Shown: in pieces, positions 24,558 to 31,674 of the stretch
Layout of the letters: every line of letters begins with the position of its first letter
Position numbering within the stretch: position 1 is the stretch's first letter
DNA from: Alphaproteobacteria bacterium MedPE-SWcel
GTDB lineage: Bacteria > Pseudomonadota > Alphaproteobacteria > Rhodobacterales > Rhodobacteraceae
Assembly: GCA_001874255.1 (NCBI GenBank)
Contig: MPDC01000036.1
Location: 1 to 33,308, forward strand
Length of the DNA: 33,308 nucleotides
Direction: 5' to 3'
The notes under the pieces: generated by a model
Told to the model about the DNA's origin: nothing
Databases searched by the model: none
What the model saw: the letters and a program-made list of their open reading frames with translations, nothing else
Translations under genes and position numbers: made by a program

Positions 24558-25523
24558 TTAAGAGGGGCGGTCCAGCTGGACGCCTTCGCGCTCCAGTCGG
24601 GCGCGTAAAACATCGATTTCGATGGTGAGGTCGCTGCGGTCTTCAAGCAGGAGCTTTTGATTGCGGGCGGCGAAATTCTGTTCCAGGTCGTCCAGCAGCG
24701 CCAGATAATCGGCGCGCGCCTGACCGTCGCCGCTGCGGGTGTGAATATCGGCAAATTTGATCGTCGCGTCCCGTGCCCCCATCAGGTAGACGGTCAGATA
24801 CTTGCGCGCCGCGGTCAGGTCCCGGGGGTCTTCTTCCACCGTGCGACAGAGGTCGCGGGCCACGGCCTGAAACTGCTCCACCCGCAGCTCGACCTGCCGG
24901 TCCCTGGCGCGCAGCACCGCGTCTTTCATTGCGGCCATCAGCGTCTCGGCCTCGTCCACGACCCGCGCGACCCGGGCGCTCTGGAAGGCATCGATCCCCT
25001 CGACCCCCTTGTCGGACAGCGGATCAAGGCCAAAGGCGGCCAGATGGAGCCCGCAACAGGCAATCCCATAAAGCGCCGCCGTCAGGAGGCCGGGTTCGCT
25101 GGCCCATGCCCCGATGCCACCGCCAAGCCCGCAAAGCACGGCAGCAAGGATCTTGCGCGGCAGGGCGGGTCTGCGGGCGACTTTGCGGGCCTCATAGGCC
25201 GATTGTGCCTTCAACCCCTCGCGCAGCAAAACAGCGGCGCTCGCCCAGAAGCCCGCCGCTACCAGCCCGGTGATCAGGCCGACGGCGCCAGCCCCCAGCG
25301 AGGTCAGCAACAAGACCGCAGGCGGGACGAACATCAAATTCGCGCGCAACCCGACCGGGCTGACCCGGGCGCTGGCGGCGGACCTGAACGGCGTTGCCTG
25401 GGGGCGGGGACTTTTGCCGGGGGCGCTTGTCTTGTGGCGTGTCTGGCTGCCGGAAGAGCGGTTTTCGGGGCTGTTCTGAGAGGTGTTCTGAGGGCTGTGC
25501 TGCCCGCCAAAGCGTTGGGCCAT
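24558..25523 (-). CDS. xpaC: XpaC-family membrane protein (5-bromo-4-chloroindolyl phosphate hydrolysis family)
   Basis: The 321-residue product has a polar, disordered N-terminal tail (1-55, rich in Ser, Gln, Pro and Arg). Two hydrophobic hairpin-like regions follow (62-100 and 125-166), then a helical soluble domain (about 180-315) typical of XpaC. The family name comes from B. subtilis XpaC, first noticed for chromogenic phosphate hydrolysis; true function is not established. Its partner TelA is encoded next to it. The start ATG 25523 is just downstream of a 24-codon hydrophobic reading frame. Membrane placement plus TelA suggests a membrane-tethered complex with a cytoplasmic helical domain. 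The whole run from 25602 to 22363 looks like one operon. Confidence 0.92.
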   Translation of the reverse strand: MAQRFGGQHSPQNTSQNSPENRSSGSQTRHKTSAPGKSPRPQATPFRSAASARVSPVGLRANLMFVPPAVLLLTSLGAGAVGLITGLVAAGFWASAAVLLREGLKAQSAYEARKVARRPALPRKILAAVLCGLGGGIGAWASEPGLLTAALYGIACCGLHLAAFGLDPLSDKGVEGIDAFQSARVARVVDEAETLMAAMKDAVLRARDRQVELRVEQFQAVARDLCRTVEEDPRDLTAARKYLTVYLMGARDATIKFADIHTRSGDGQARADYLALLDDLEQNFAARNQKLLLEDRSDLTIEIDVLRARLEREGVQLDRPS

Positions 25524-25527
25524 TGCG

Positions 25528-25602
25528 TCAGACCCCGACGATCCAGCCGGTCCCGATGCCCAGCATCAGGATCACCAACGCGACGTAGGCGATTGTTTGC
25601 AA
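25528..25602 (-). CDS. Possible 24-residue single-pass membrane microprotein upstream of xpaC
   Basis: A reading frame from TTG 25602-25600 to TGA 25530-25528 codes 24 residues: MQTIAYVALVILMLGIGTGW then IVGV. It is almost entirely a single hydrophobic helix. A purine-rich CCGGGGG lies about 8-14 bases upstream, and the stop codon is 4 bases before the ATG of xpaC. Translation may therefore be coupled. The sequence fits a natural small membrane protein rather than random GC-rich DNA. It is too short for normal gene finders. A non-coding leader remains possible; conservation in relatives would decide. Confidence 0.45.
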   Translation of the reverse strand: MQTIAYVALVILMLGIGTGWIVGV

Positions 25603-25687
25603 CGTGATAGCCCCCGGAGATAATGCACTGCGGCAAGGCTAGGGGATTTCCGGCCCTCCTGCTAGGGGGAAGTCCGCGTAACGGGGC

Positions 25688-26833
25688 TCAACCCTGCGGT
25701 TTTTTGCCAAAACGCGGCCCCTTGGGGCCGGTTTTTGCGTCGCGTCGTGGTCCGCCCGGACGGCCGGGGGCGGCGGAGGACGCAGGGGCGCGCGTGCTTT
25801 TACCTGCGCTCTGCCCGAGTTTCTTACCAGTGTTCTTACCAGTGTTTTTACCAAAGGTCTTCCCCGTGGGCTTGCCGGTCGGCGCATGCGGCTCGCCTGG
25901 GCCGGATGTATTGCGGGTCTGACGATTGGAACGGTGCGGCTTCTTCCGCGCTTCGCCATCCCCTTCGGGGGCGGCGAGACCGAGTTGGTCGCGCACCACC
26001 CTGGATTTCAGCTCTTCGACGTCGCCTTCCTTGAGCGTGCCAAGCTGGAACGGGCCGTAGGAGATCCGCAGCAAGCGGTTCACCGAAAAGCCGATGTCCT
26101 CGATGGCGCGGCGGATTTCGCGGTTTTTTCCCTCGCGCAGGCCAATGGTGAGCCAGGCATTGGCCCCCTGCTGGCGGTCCAGCGTCACGGTCATCGGCTG
26201 AAAACGCTCGCCATCGATCACCAGACCTTTGCGCAGCGGTTCAAAGTCGGTTTCCTGCGGTCGGCCATTGATCCGCACCCGGTAGCGGCGAAGCCAGCCG
26301 GTCGAGGGCAATTCGAGCTGGCGTTTGATGCCACCGTCGTTGGTCAGCAGCAGCAGGCCTTCGGAATTGATGTCGAGACGACCAACCGTCATCACCCGGG
26401 GCAGATCCTCGGGGAGTGCGTCGAAAATCGTCTTGCGGCCCTTCTCGTCGGAGTTTGTCGTCACCAGACCCAGGGGCTTGTGGTAGAGCCACAGACGCGG
26501 CGCTTCGGCCGCGGGCAGGGGGTTGCCATCGACAAGGATGCGGTCCGTGTCGGTCACGTTCAAGGCCGGGCTTTCGATGGTCTTGCCGTTCACCACGACG
26601 CGCCCCTCGGCGATCATCCGCTCGGCTTCGCGGCGGGAGGCAACGCCGGCGCGCGACAGGACCTTCGCGATACGATCCCCGTCCGGTGCCCCCTCGGAAG
26701 ACGGCCGCGCGTCATCTGTCTTGTTTCCCTGCGGGCCTGTGCGCGCGCGCGGCCGGGCCGGCGGTTTCGTCTTTGGACGGGGGCCGCTGGCGGCGCTGCG
26801 CGTGACGGAGGCGGGAGGGGTTTTCTTGCTCAT
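25688..26833 (-). CDS. rluB: rRNA pseudouridine synthase, RsuA/RluB/RluE/RluF family
   Basis: The 381-residue product has a basic, Pro/Arg-rich N-terminal tail (1-50). An S4 RNA-binding domain follows (about 53-110; [21 protein letters not shown]), then the catalytic domain with Asp154 in [17 protein letters not shown], the conserved nucleophile of the family. It forms pseudouridine in rRNA; the RluB assignment (23S U2605) is the usual one for this architecture, but RsuA or RluE/F activity is not excluded. After the domain (about 295 on) comes a long Lys/Arg/Gly/Pro tail including [11 protein letters not shown], which probably binds rRNA non-specifically and is common in alphaproteobacterial homologs. 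The gene is divergent from tadA with 102 bases between the starts, which must hold both promoters. Confidence 0.92.
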   Translation of the reverse strand: MSKKTPPASVTRSAASGPRPKTKPPARPRARTGPQGNKTDDARPSSEGAPDGDRIAKVLSRAGVASRREAERMIAEGRVVVNGKTIESPALNVTDTDRILVDGNPLPAAEAPRLWLYHKPLGLVTTNSDEKGRKTIFDALPEDLPRVMTVGRLDINSEGLLLLTNDGGIKRQLELPSTGWLRRYRVRINGRPQETDFEPLRKGLVIDGERFQPMTVTLDRQQGANAWLTIGLREGKNREIRRAIEDIGFSVNRLLRISYGPFQLGTLKEGDVEELKSRVVRDQLGLAAPEGDGEARKKPHRSNRQTRNTSGPGEPHAPTGKPTGKTFGKNTGKNTGKKLGQSAGKSTRAPASSAAPGRPGGPRRDAKTGPKGPRFGKKPQG

Positions 26834-26935
26834 GGCGCTGCCATAGCCTATTCCCGGAGGTTGCGAAAGCGTGCATTGCGTCGGTTGCGCGGATCTGTGC
26901 GCGGGGCGGCGGCGTTGTCATAGGGATTTTATACG

Positions 26936-27382
26936 GTGTTCAGATCGTTCATGGCCGAGGCCCTTGATGAGGCGCAGGCGGCGGCGCTCCGGGGCGAGGT
27001 GCCCGTCGGGGCGGTTCTGGTTGATCCGACCGGCCGGATCGTGGCCCGCGCCGGAAACCGCACGCGAGAGCGGTCCGACCCCACTGCCCATGCCGAGATT
27101 CTGGCGATCCGGGAGGCATGCGCGGCGCGTCTGAGCGAGCGGTTGCCGGGGCATGATCTCTACGTCACGCTGGAACCCTGCGCCATGTGCGCCGCCGCAA
27201 TTGCCGCAGCCCGCATCGCCCGCGTGTACTACGGGGCGTCCGACGCCAAATCCGGCGGTGTCGCTCACGGCGCCTGCGTTTTCGACCATCCCCAATCCCA
27301 TCACGTCCCGGAGGTCTATGACGGGTTTTCCGCAGCCGAATCCGAAGCCTTGCTGAGGGCGTTCTTCGCGTCGCGGCGATGA
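26936..27382 (+). CDS. tadA: tRNA-specific adenosine-34 deaminase
   Basis: The 148-residue product is a CDA-fold deaminase. HAE at 52-54 gives the zinc-binding His52 and catalytic Glu54, and PCAMC at 81-85 supplies Cys82 and Cys85. It converts A34 to inosine in tRNA-Arg(ACG), an essential decoding step. The start is taken as GTG 26936 because the FRSFM stretch belongs to the conserved N-terminus; ATG 26951 would cut it. No clear ribosome-binding site is seen. The stop codon overlaps the next start (ATGA at 27379-27382), so a kinase-like gene is translationally coupled to it. rluB lies divergently upstream; both act on stable RNA. Confidence 0.95.
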   Translation: MFRSFMAEALDEAQAAALRGEVPVGAVLVDPTGRIVARAGNRTRERSDPTAHAEILAIREACAARLSERLPGHDLYVTLEPCAMCAAAIAAARIARVYYGASDAKSGGVAHGACVFDHPQSHHVPEVYDGFSAAESEALLRAFFASRR

Positions 27383-28203
27383 GGCAGGAGCCGTCGCCGG
27401 ATATCCTGCGGCAGTTCGGGCTCTCGGCGCCGGTCTTGCGGGCTGAGACCCCGCGGGCGAGTATCTGGGAGGTGGACCGTGCCGCCGGTGGCCGCGCCGC
27501 TTTGAAGCTCTACGACGGTGCGGACATGGGCAATGAGGCCACGGGCGTCGCCTATCTGCAGCAATGCGGCGGCGCCCCTGCCGTGACGATCCTCGCGGCC
27601 TGCACGGATGCGGTGGTGATGGACTGGCTTGAGGGGCCGTCGCTCGGCGATCTGGCGCGCGCCGGAGACTGCGCGGCAGGGGATCTGGCGCTGGCCGAGG
27701 TTGCCCGGCTGCTGTTGTCGAGGCAGGTGCCGGGGACGGGGCTGCGGCCGGTGCAGCAGCTGTTTGCGCCGATAGGGGACTATCCGTTTCAATCCCCCGA
27801 AGGGCTGGCCGCGCAGGAGATCGCAAGCACCTGCATCAGAGATCTTGAGGCCGGACGGTGGCCTGTGGTCGGCCTGCACGGCGACCTGCACCACGACAAT
27901 GTGATTCAAACGGCGCAGGGGGCGCGGGCCTTTGATGCCAAAGGGGTGGCGGGACCGGCCGCATATGAGCTGGCAAATGCGTTTCGCCATCCGCGCGGCT
28001 GTGGCCTGCATGCGCGCGATCCCGAGGTGACTGTCGCACGTGCGCGGGCGTGGTCCGCGGCGCTCGGCTGCGACCCTGGGGATCTGGTGCAATGGGCCAT
28101 CGCGAAGGCAGCCCTCTCGATGGTCTGGGCGGGGCGAGAGGCGAGGGAGGATCTGGCCGTGATCGCTGCATTGCTGCGGGCTGGGCGATCTGCCGGGCTT
28201 TGA
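27379..28203 (+). CDS. APH(6)/hydroxyurea kinase-like aminoglycoside phosphotransferase family protein
   Basis: The 274-residue product has the small-molecule kinase fold. The Lys43 region (ALKLYDG) fits the ATP-binding beta strand. The Brenner motif HGDLHHDN (167-174) holds the catalytic Asp, and Asp186 in AFDAKG is the metal ligand. The run AFDAKGVAGPAAYELANAFRHP is the hallmark of PF04655 (APH_6_hur; streptomycin 6-phosphotransferase/hydroxyurea kinase family). Chromosomal members without mobile elements usually have unknown natural substrates, so drug resistance should not be assumed. It overlaps tadA by four bases, and its stop at 28201-28203 is followed by about 230 bases with no gene before tag. 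Confidence 0.88.
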   Translation: MRQEPSPDILRQFGLSAPVLRAETPRASIWEVDRAAGGRAALKLYDGADMGNEATGVAYLQQCGGAPAVTILAACTDAVVMDWLEGPSLGDLARAGDCAAGDLALAEVARLLLSRQVPGTGLRPVQQLFAPIGDYPFQSPEGLAAQEIASTCIRDLEAGRWPVVGLHGDLHHDNVIQTAQGARAFDAKGVAGPAAYELANAFRHPRGCGLHARDPEVTVARARAWSAALGCDPGDLVQWAIAKAALSMVWAGREAREDLAVIAALLRAGRSAGL

Positions 28204-28224
28204 CAGATAGGGTTGCAAAACGGG

Positions 28225-28257
28225 TGGCAAAGACGTGGCAAAGACATGGCAAAGACA
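28225..28257. repeat. 11-bp tandem repeat, three units
   Basis: TGGCAAAGACG/A is repeated at 28225-28235, 28236-28246 and 28247-28257 with one difference in the eleventh base, followed by TGG. It lies in the 229-base gap between the kinase gene and tag and is not coding. It could be a slippage product or a run of binding sites; nothing else supports either. Confidence 0.8.
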
Positions 28258-28432
28258 TGGGCCGCAGGGCGATTGTTCTATGGTCGCCGGACACTATCAC
28301 GGGGGCCAAGAAACCATCAGATGCAAGGAGGACTGCAAAAATGAGAGCCGGATTACTTTCAGACCGTGCCAGATCGGCACGCCGCGCCACTTCGGTGGGC
28401 CGGATCATGTGTGTCTTGACAGGAGGCGCGCC

Positions 28433-29047
28433 ATGAATGCGACAGTGAAGGGGAGTGACGGCAAACTCCGCTGCGCGTGGTCGGGGTCTGCGCCTGAGTT
28501 TGATGCCTATCACGACGCGGAATGGGGCTTTGCTGTCGCGGATGATCGCCGTCTGTTCGAAAAGATCTGTCTGGAGAGCTTTCAGTCGGGCCTGAGCTGG
28601 CGCACGATCCTGTCCAAGCGGGAGAACTTTCGCCGGGCTTTTGACGACTTCGACTATCACGTGGTTGCGGGCTATGGCGCTGACAAGGTGGCAGCCCTCT
28701 TGCAGGACGCGGGTATCATTCGCCATCGCGGCAAAATCGAAGCGACAGTGAACAATGCGGCCCGTGCGGTGGAGATGGAAAGATCCGAGGGGAGTTTGGC
28801 GGCTTTCTTCTGGCGGTATGAGGTGTTGGAGCCGCCGGAGCCTCAGACGGTTTCGACCTGCGCGGAGTCTGTTGCCCTGTCGCGGGATCTGAAAAAACGC
28901 GGATGGAAGTTCGTCGGTCCGACCACCTGTTTTGCCTTTATGCAGGCGATGGGGCTGGTGAATGATCACGCGACGGGGTGCTATTGCCGCCCCCTTGCGG
29001 AGGACGCGCGCAAGTCGTTTTCGGTGCCGACTGGGACCACCCCATGA
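28433..29047 (+). CDS. tag: DNA-3-methyladenine glycosylase I
   Basis: The 204-residue product is Tag. It has the N-terminal zinc ligands Cys14 (LRCAW) and His27 (YHDAEWG), the helix-hairpin-helix core with SGLSWRTIL and KREN, and the C-terminal zinc pair in NDHATGCYC (His-x3-Cys). The spacing is as in E. coli Tag. The enzyme excises 3-methyladenine from alkylated DNA and starts base-excision repair. ATG 28433 has a perfect AGGAGG 12-7 bases upstream, so the in-frame extension to 28235 is not used. Transcription probably starts in the gap behind the kinase gene; hairpins follow the stop codon. Confidence 0.97.
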   Translation: MNATVKGSDGKLRCAWSGSAPEFDAYHDAEWGFAVADDRRLFEKICLESFQSGLSWRTILSKRENFRRAFDDFDYHVVAGYGADKVAALLQDAGIIRHRGKIEATVNNAARAVEMERSEGSLAAFFWRYEVLEPPEPQTVSTCAESVALSRDLKKRGWKFVGPTTCFAFMQAMGLVNDHATGCYCRPLAEDARKSFSVPTGTTP

Positions 29048-29378
29048 GGTCGATCCAGAGGGTCGTGTTCTGAGGTGTTTCGCTTTGGGCTTTGCCCAAA
29101 GCGACCGGCATCGCGCGCCCTGCGGGCGCGCGACGCCACCCCCAACGGGAGGTGCGGCTTTGCCAAAAGCGGCTCCGACGGGCGGGAGGGTTTCCGTCGG
29201 TTTTTCCACCGTGACGTCAGGGATCGCGCGGTCGCGCAGGAGGGACGGCGCCGTTGCGCAGGGGAGGGCGCCTTTGCCGCTGTCCCCCCGTTGTCTCCCC
29301 CCGTTGTCCGCGCCGTTGCGGCTGTTCAGGCGTTTCGCCGTTGAACGCACCTGCGGGCGCCTTTTTGCAGCGCCGTAT
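29048..29378. other. Gene-free, very GC-rich stretch with tandem hairpins between tag and doeA
   Basis: No gene is supported here. It starts with two strong hairpins (listed separately) and continues with more short GC-rich palindromic words such as CCACCCCCAACGGGAGGTG and GGCTTTGCCAAAAGCGGCTCC. This style of intergenic sequence, tag stop to doeA stop, separates the two convergent genes. Reading frames on both strands over this stretch are chance products of high GC. Confidence 0.5.
29081..29133. terminator. Two consecutive perfect 10-bp hairpins downstream of tag
   Basis: CGCTTTGGGC/GCCCAAAGCG (29081-29090, 29094-29103; loop TTT) and TCGCGCGCCC/GGGCGCGCGA (29111-29120, 29124-29133; loop TGC) are both perfect stems. 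They lie 34 to 86 bases after the tag stop codon. Neither is followed by a T-run on either strand, so they may act as Rho-assisted or RNA-end-protecting hairpins, or be a repeated intergenic element. The direction of use is unknown. Confidence 0.6.
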
Positions 29379-30548
29379 TCACTTCACGACGATTTCGCGG
29401 GGAACATCGGCCAATGGCTCGCCACCGTTTGGGGTGACGACAAATGTTTCGGTGATGGCCATGCCCCAATCGGGTGTCCAGAGGCCGGGCATCAGGTGAA
29501 ACGTCATATTCTCTTCCAGCTTGGTCGTGTCGCCCGGACGCAGGGACATGGTGCGCTCGCCCCAGTCCGGCGGATAGCTCAGACCCACCGGGTAGCCCGT
29601 GCGGTTGCCCTTGATATACCCCGCCCGCCCGAAGCTCTCGTAGACGCAGGAGGCGACTTCTTCGCAGGTGACGCCCGGCTTGGCGACGGCAAAGGTGTCC
29701 TCGATGGCCTGAAGGATCGCCGCCTCGCCGCGCCGGATGTCTTCGGGCGGGCTGCCAAGGAACAATGTCCGGCTGATCGGGCAGTGATAACGCCGCACGC
29801 AGCCCGAGATCTCGAAATAGGTGGCTTCCCCCTGGGCCAGCGGCCGGTCGTTCCAGGTGATATGCGAGGCGGAGGCTTCGATCCCCGACGGCGCAATCGG
29901 TGCAATCGCCGGGTAGTCGCCGGGCAGATCGGGCAGGCCTTCGACTCCTGCGGCCTGCACGCGGGCCACCAGCGCGTTCTTGGCGATGCCTTCATGGAAT
30001 TCGGCCCGCAAGACCCCGTGCATATGGGCCGACAACCGTCCGGCACTGCGCATCAGCTGCAGCTCCTGTTCGCTCTTTACGGCGCGCTGCCAGTTCACGA
30101 GGCCGGTGGCATCGGCGATCGTGTCCCGGCCAAAGGCGGTCTCCATGATCTGGTAGCTGCGCGCCGAGAAATAGTAATTGTCCATCTCCACGCCGATCGC
30201 CTCGGTCCAGCCGTAGTCGCGCAGCAGGTCAACCAGCGAGTCAAACGGGTGGTGGTCGGGATGCTGGACGTGTTCTTCGGGCCAGTCAAACAGGTGATCT
30301 GCCTCCAGCCAGGTCGTCAGCGCGGCGCCGGGTTTGTCCTGTGTCCGTCCCCACCACATGGGCATCCCGTCCCGATGCAGAATCACGGCCTGGGGGACGT
30401 AGAAGCTCCAGCCGTCATAGCCGGTGAGCCAGGCCATGTTCGAGGGGTCGCAGATGACCAGCGTCTCAAGGCCCTTTCGGGCCATGGCGCTGCGGGTCTT
30501 TTCCAATCTGCGGGCATATTCGGTTGTGGTGAAGTCATTGGCGGGCAT
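29379..30548 (-). CDS. doeA: Ectoine hydrolase-like protein (DoeA/EutD type, M24 creatinase/prolidase fold)
   Basis: The 389-residue product has a creatinase N-terminal domain (about 10-150) and an M24 pita-bread domain (about 160-380). The block NMAWLTGYDGWSFYVPQ (37-53) with WWGRTQD (65-71) is the strong feature of DoeA-type ectoine hydrolases, which open the ectoine ring to N-acetyl-diaminobutyrate. In the M24 core the usual Asp-Asp metal pair is not seen: the equivalent region reads YFEISGCVRRYHCPISRT (244-261). This also fits that non-metallo group rather than a true aminopeptidase P. No other ectoine uptake or degradation gene is nearby, so the substrate may be ectoine or another compatible solute. 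It overlaps the UPF0173 gene by one base (TGATG), so the two are co-translated. Confidence 0.82.
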   Translation of the reverse strand: MPANDFTTTEYARRLEKTRSAMARKGLETLVICDPSNMAWLTGYDGWSFYVPQAVILHRDGMPMWWGRTQDKPGAALTTWLEADHLFDWPEEHVQHPDHHPFDSLVDLLRDYGWTEAIGVEMDNYYFSARSYQIMETAFGRDTIADATGLVNWQRAVKSEQELQLMRSAGRLSAHMHGVLRAEFHEGIAKNALVARVQAAGVEGLPDLPGDYPAIAPIAPSGIEASASHITWNDRPLAQGEATYFEISGCVRRYHCPISRTLFLGSPPEDIRRGEAAILQAIEDTFAVAKPGVTCEEVASCVYESFGRAGYIKGNRTGYPVGLSYPPDWGERTMSLRPGDTTKLEENMTFHLMPGLWTPDWGMAITETFVVTPNGGEPLADVPREIVVK

Positions 30549-31240
30549 CAGAGATCTATTTCTTTCATAACCTGTGGCTCGATGACGTTGACGCCGGGGA
30601 GGCCGTCAATCAAGTCCTGCGCCGACTGTTCCAGCACCGGAAACGTCCGATAGTGGCAGGGGATGAGTGTTTTGAAGGCAAAATACCGTTTCGCCGCATA
30701 GGCCGCGGCTTTCATGTCCATGGTGAAATGCCCGCCTGCGGACAGGATGCCGATGTCGGGTTTGTAGAAGTCGCCCATCCAATCCATGTCTGCCATGATA
30801 TCGGTATCGCCCGAGGCATAGACCACATGCCCTTCGGCAGAGATCATGTATCCCACTTCGCTGCCCGCCGTCCGCAGGCCGTCGCGGGTGGAAAATGTGT
30901 TTGAATGCGATGCGGGCACCATGGTGATCCGCAGGTCCTCCACCGCGATCGTGCCGCCTTTGTTGAAGCCGATGGTGTTTACGCCTTCGGTCTCGGCCCA
31001 GTATCCCATCAGGTCGTATTGGCCGATGATCGGGATCGAAAGATGTCTGGCCAGGGCAAGCACATCGACCACATGGTCGAAATGCGCATGTGTCAGCAGA
31101 ATATGGGTCGCGCCCGTTGTGGCCGCCGCGTGCTGGGTTTCGTCCAGCATCGGGTTGCCGGTCAGCCACGGATCGATCAGCACGACGCTGGTGCCGGTTT
31201 CAAGACGGAACCCGCCGTGCCCCAACCAAATAAGCTTCAT
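30548..31240 (-). CDS. UPF0173 metal-dependent hydrolase, metallo-beta-lactamase fold
   Basis: The 230-residue product is a compact MBL-fold protein with HAHFDH (51-56) as HxHxDH metal motif. A His in PASHSNTF, the Asp in SGDTDI and the final His in PCHYRTF complete a two-metal site. All ligands are present, so it should be active. Family members are cytoplasmic hydrolases with unknown substrates. It is the first gene of a two-gene operon with doeA (TGATG overlap), which may point to a linked amide or lactam-type substrate; that is inference. GGAG lies upstream of ATG 31240. The upstream 434 bases hold a degenerate repeat and the IS end. Confidence 0.92.
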   Translation of the reverse strand: MKLIWLGHGGFRLETGTSVVLIDPWLTGNPMLDETQHAAATTGATHILLTHAHFDHVVDVLALARHLSIPIIGQYDLMGYWAETEGVNTIGFNKGGTIAVEDLRITMVPASHSNTFSTRDGLRTAGSEVGYMISAEGHVVYASGDTDIMADMDWMGDFYKPDIGILSAGGHFTMDMKAAAYAAKRYFAFKTLIPCHYRTFPVLEQSAQDLIDGLPGVNVIEPQVMKEIDL

Positions 31241-31674
31241 TGCTCCGGTCTCCCTGCAGTCTCGGTGTGGTGTGGAAATATTGCTTCCTGCACCGTATCA
31301 GCGCACCGGTAAAATGCCATGGTCGCGATGCAGGCAATCCGTGGTTCTCCTGCAGAGGCCGCGGTGGGGGGCAAATTCTGTGTCGACCCGAGCGATATGA
31401 CCTCTATTTAAGCCGCGCTGCTGACGGGGTGCTGCTGGCGGGGCGCTGGTAGATAGGGCGCTGATGGATGGGGCACAGGTAGACGCGGCACCGGTCGAGC
31501 GAAAACACGGGCAGTGACGGCCTTTCGCCCTGTCGTGTATGGACGGTGCCGAGGCTGTGTGGAATCTGGGGCCTTGCGTGTTGGCAAGCATCTGGATGTG
31601 CCAGATGGGTCGAGTTCACATGAGATTGCGCATTCCGGCTCTGATCGCGTTCGGGTGCCGCGCTATCCGGCAGT
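31241..31674. other. Gene-free stretch between the UPF0173 gene and the IS element
   Basis: No gene is supported. The first part must hold the promoter of the UPF0173-doeA operon. At 31417-31489 there is a run of degenerate 14-15-base units (listed separately). The last part up to 31674 contains nothing I recognise except sequence abutting the insertion element. Confidence 0.5.
31417..31489. repeat. Degenerate tandem repeat of 14-15 bp, about five units
   Basis: Five units follow one another: 31417-31430, 31431-31444, 31445-31459, 31460-31474 and 31475-31489. All share the pattern GCTG(C/G/A)T(G/A)(A/G)(C/T/A)(G/A)GGG(C/T) with one to several changes. The first two are 14 bases, the rest 15. 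A part of a further unit may follow. The units are too diverged for recent slippage. Confidence 0.65.

Noticed and set aside
23294-24628. Open frame of 444 codons on the plus strand
   Set aside because: Antisense to telA, which matches its family over the full length.
28204-28432. N-terminal extension of tag to 28235
   Set aside because: The AGGAGG site before ATG 28433 and the family's normal N-terminus settle the start; the extension consists of the 11-bp repeat.
28962-30653. Open frame of 563 codons on the plus strand
   Set aside because: Covers the hairpin-rich gap and the antisense of doeA; no family similarity, composition of a shadow frame.
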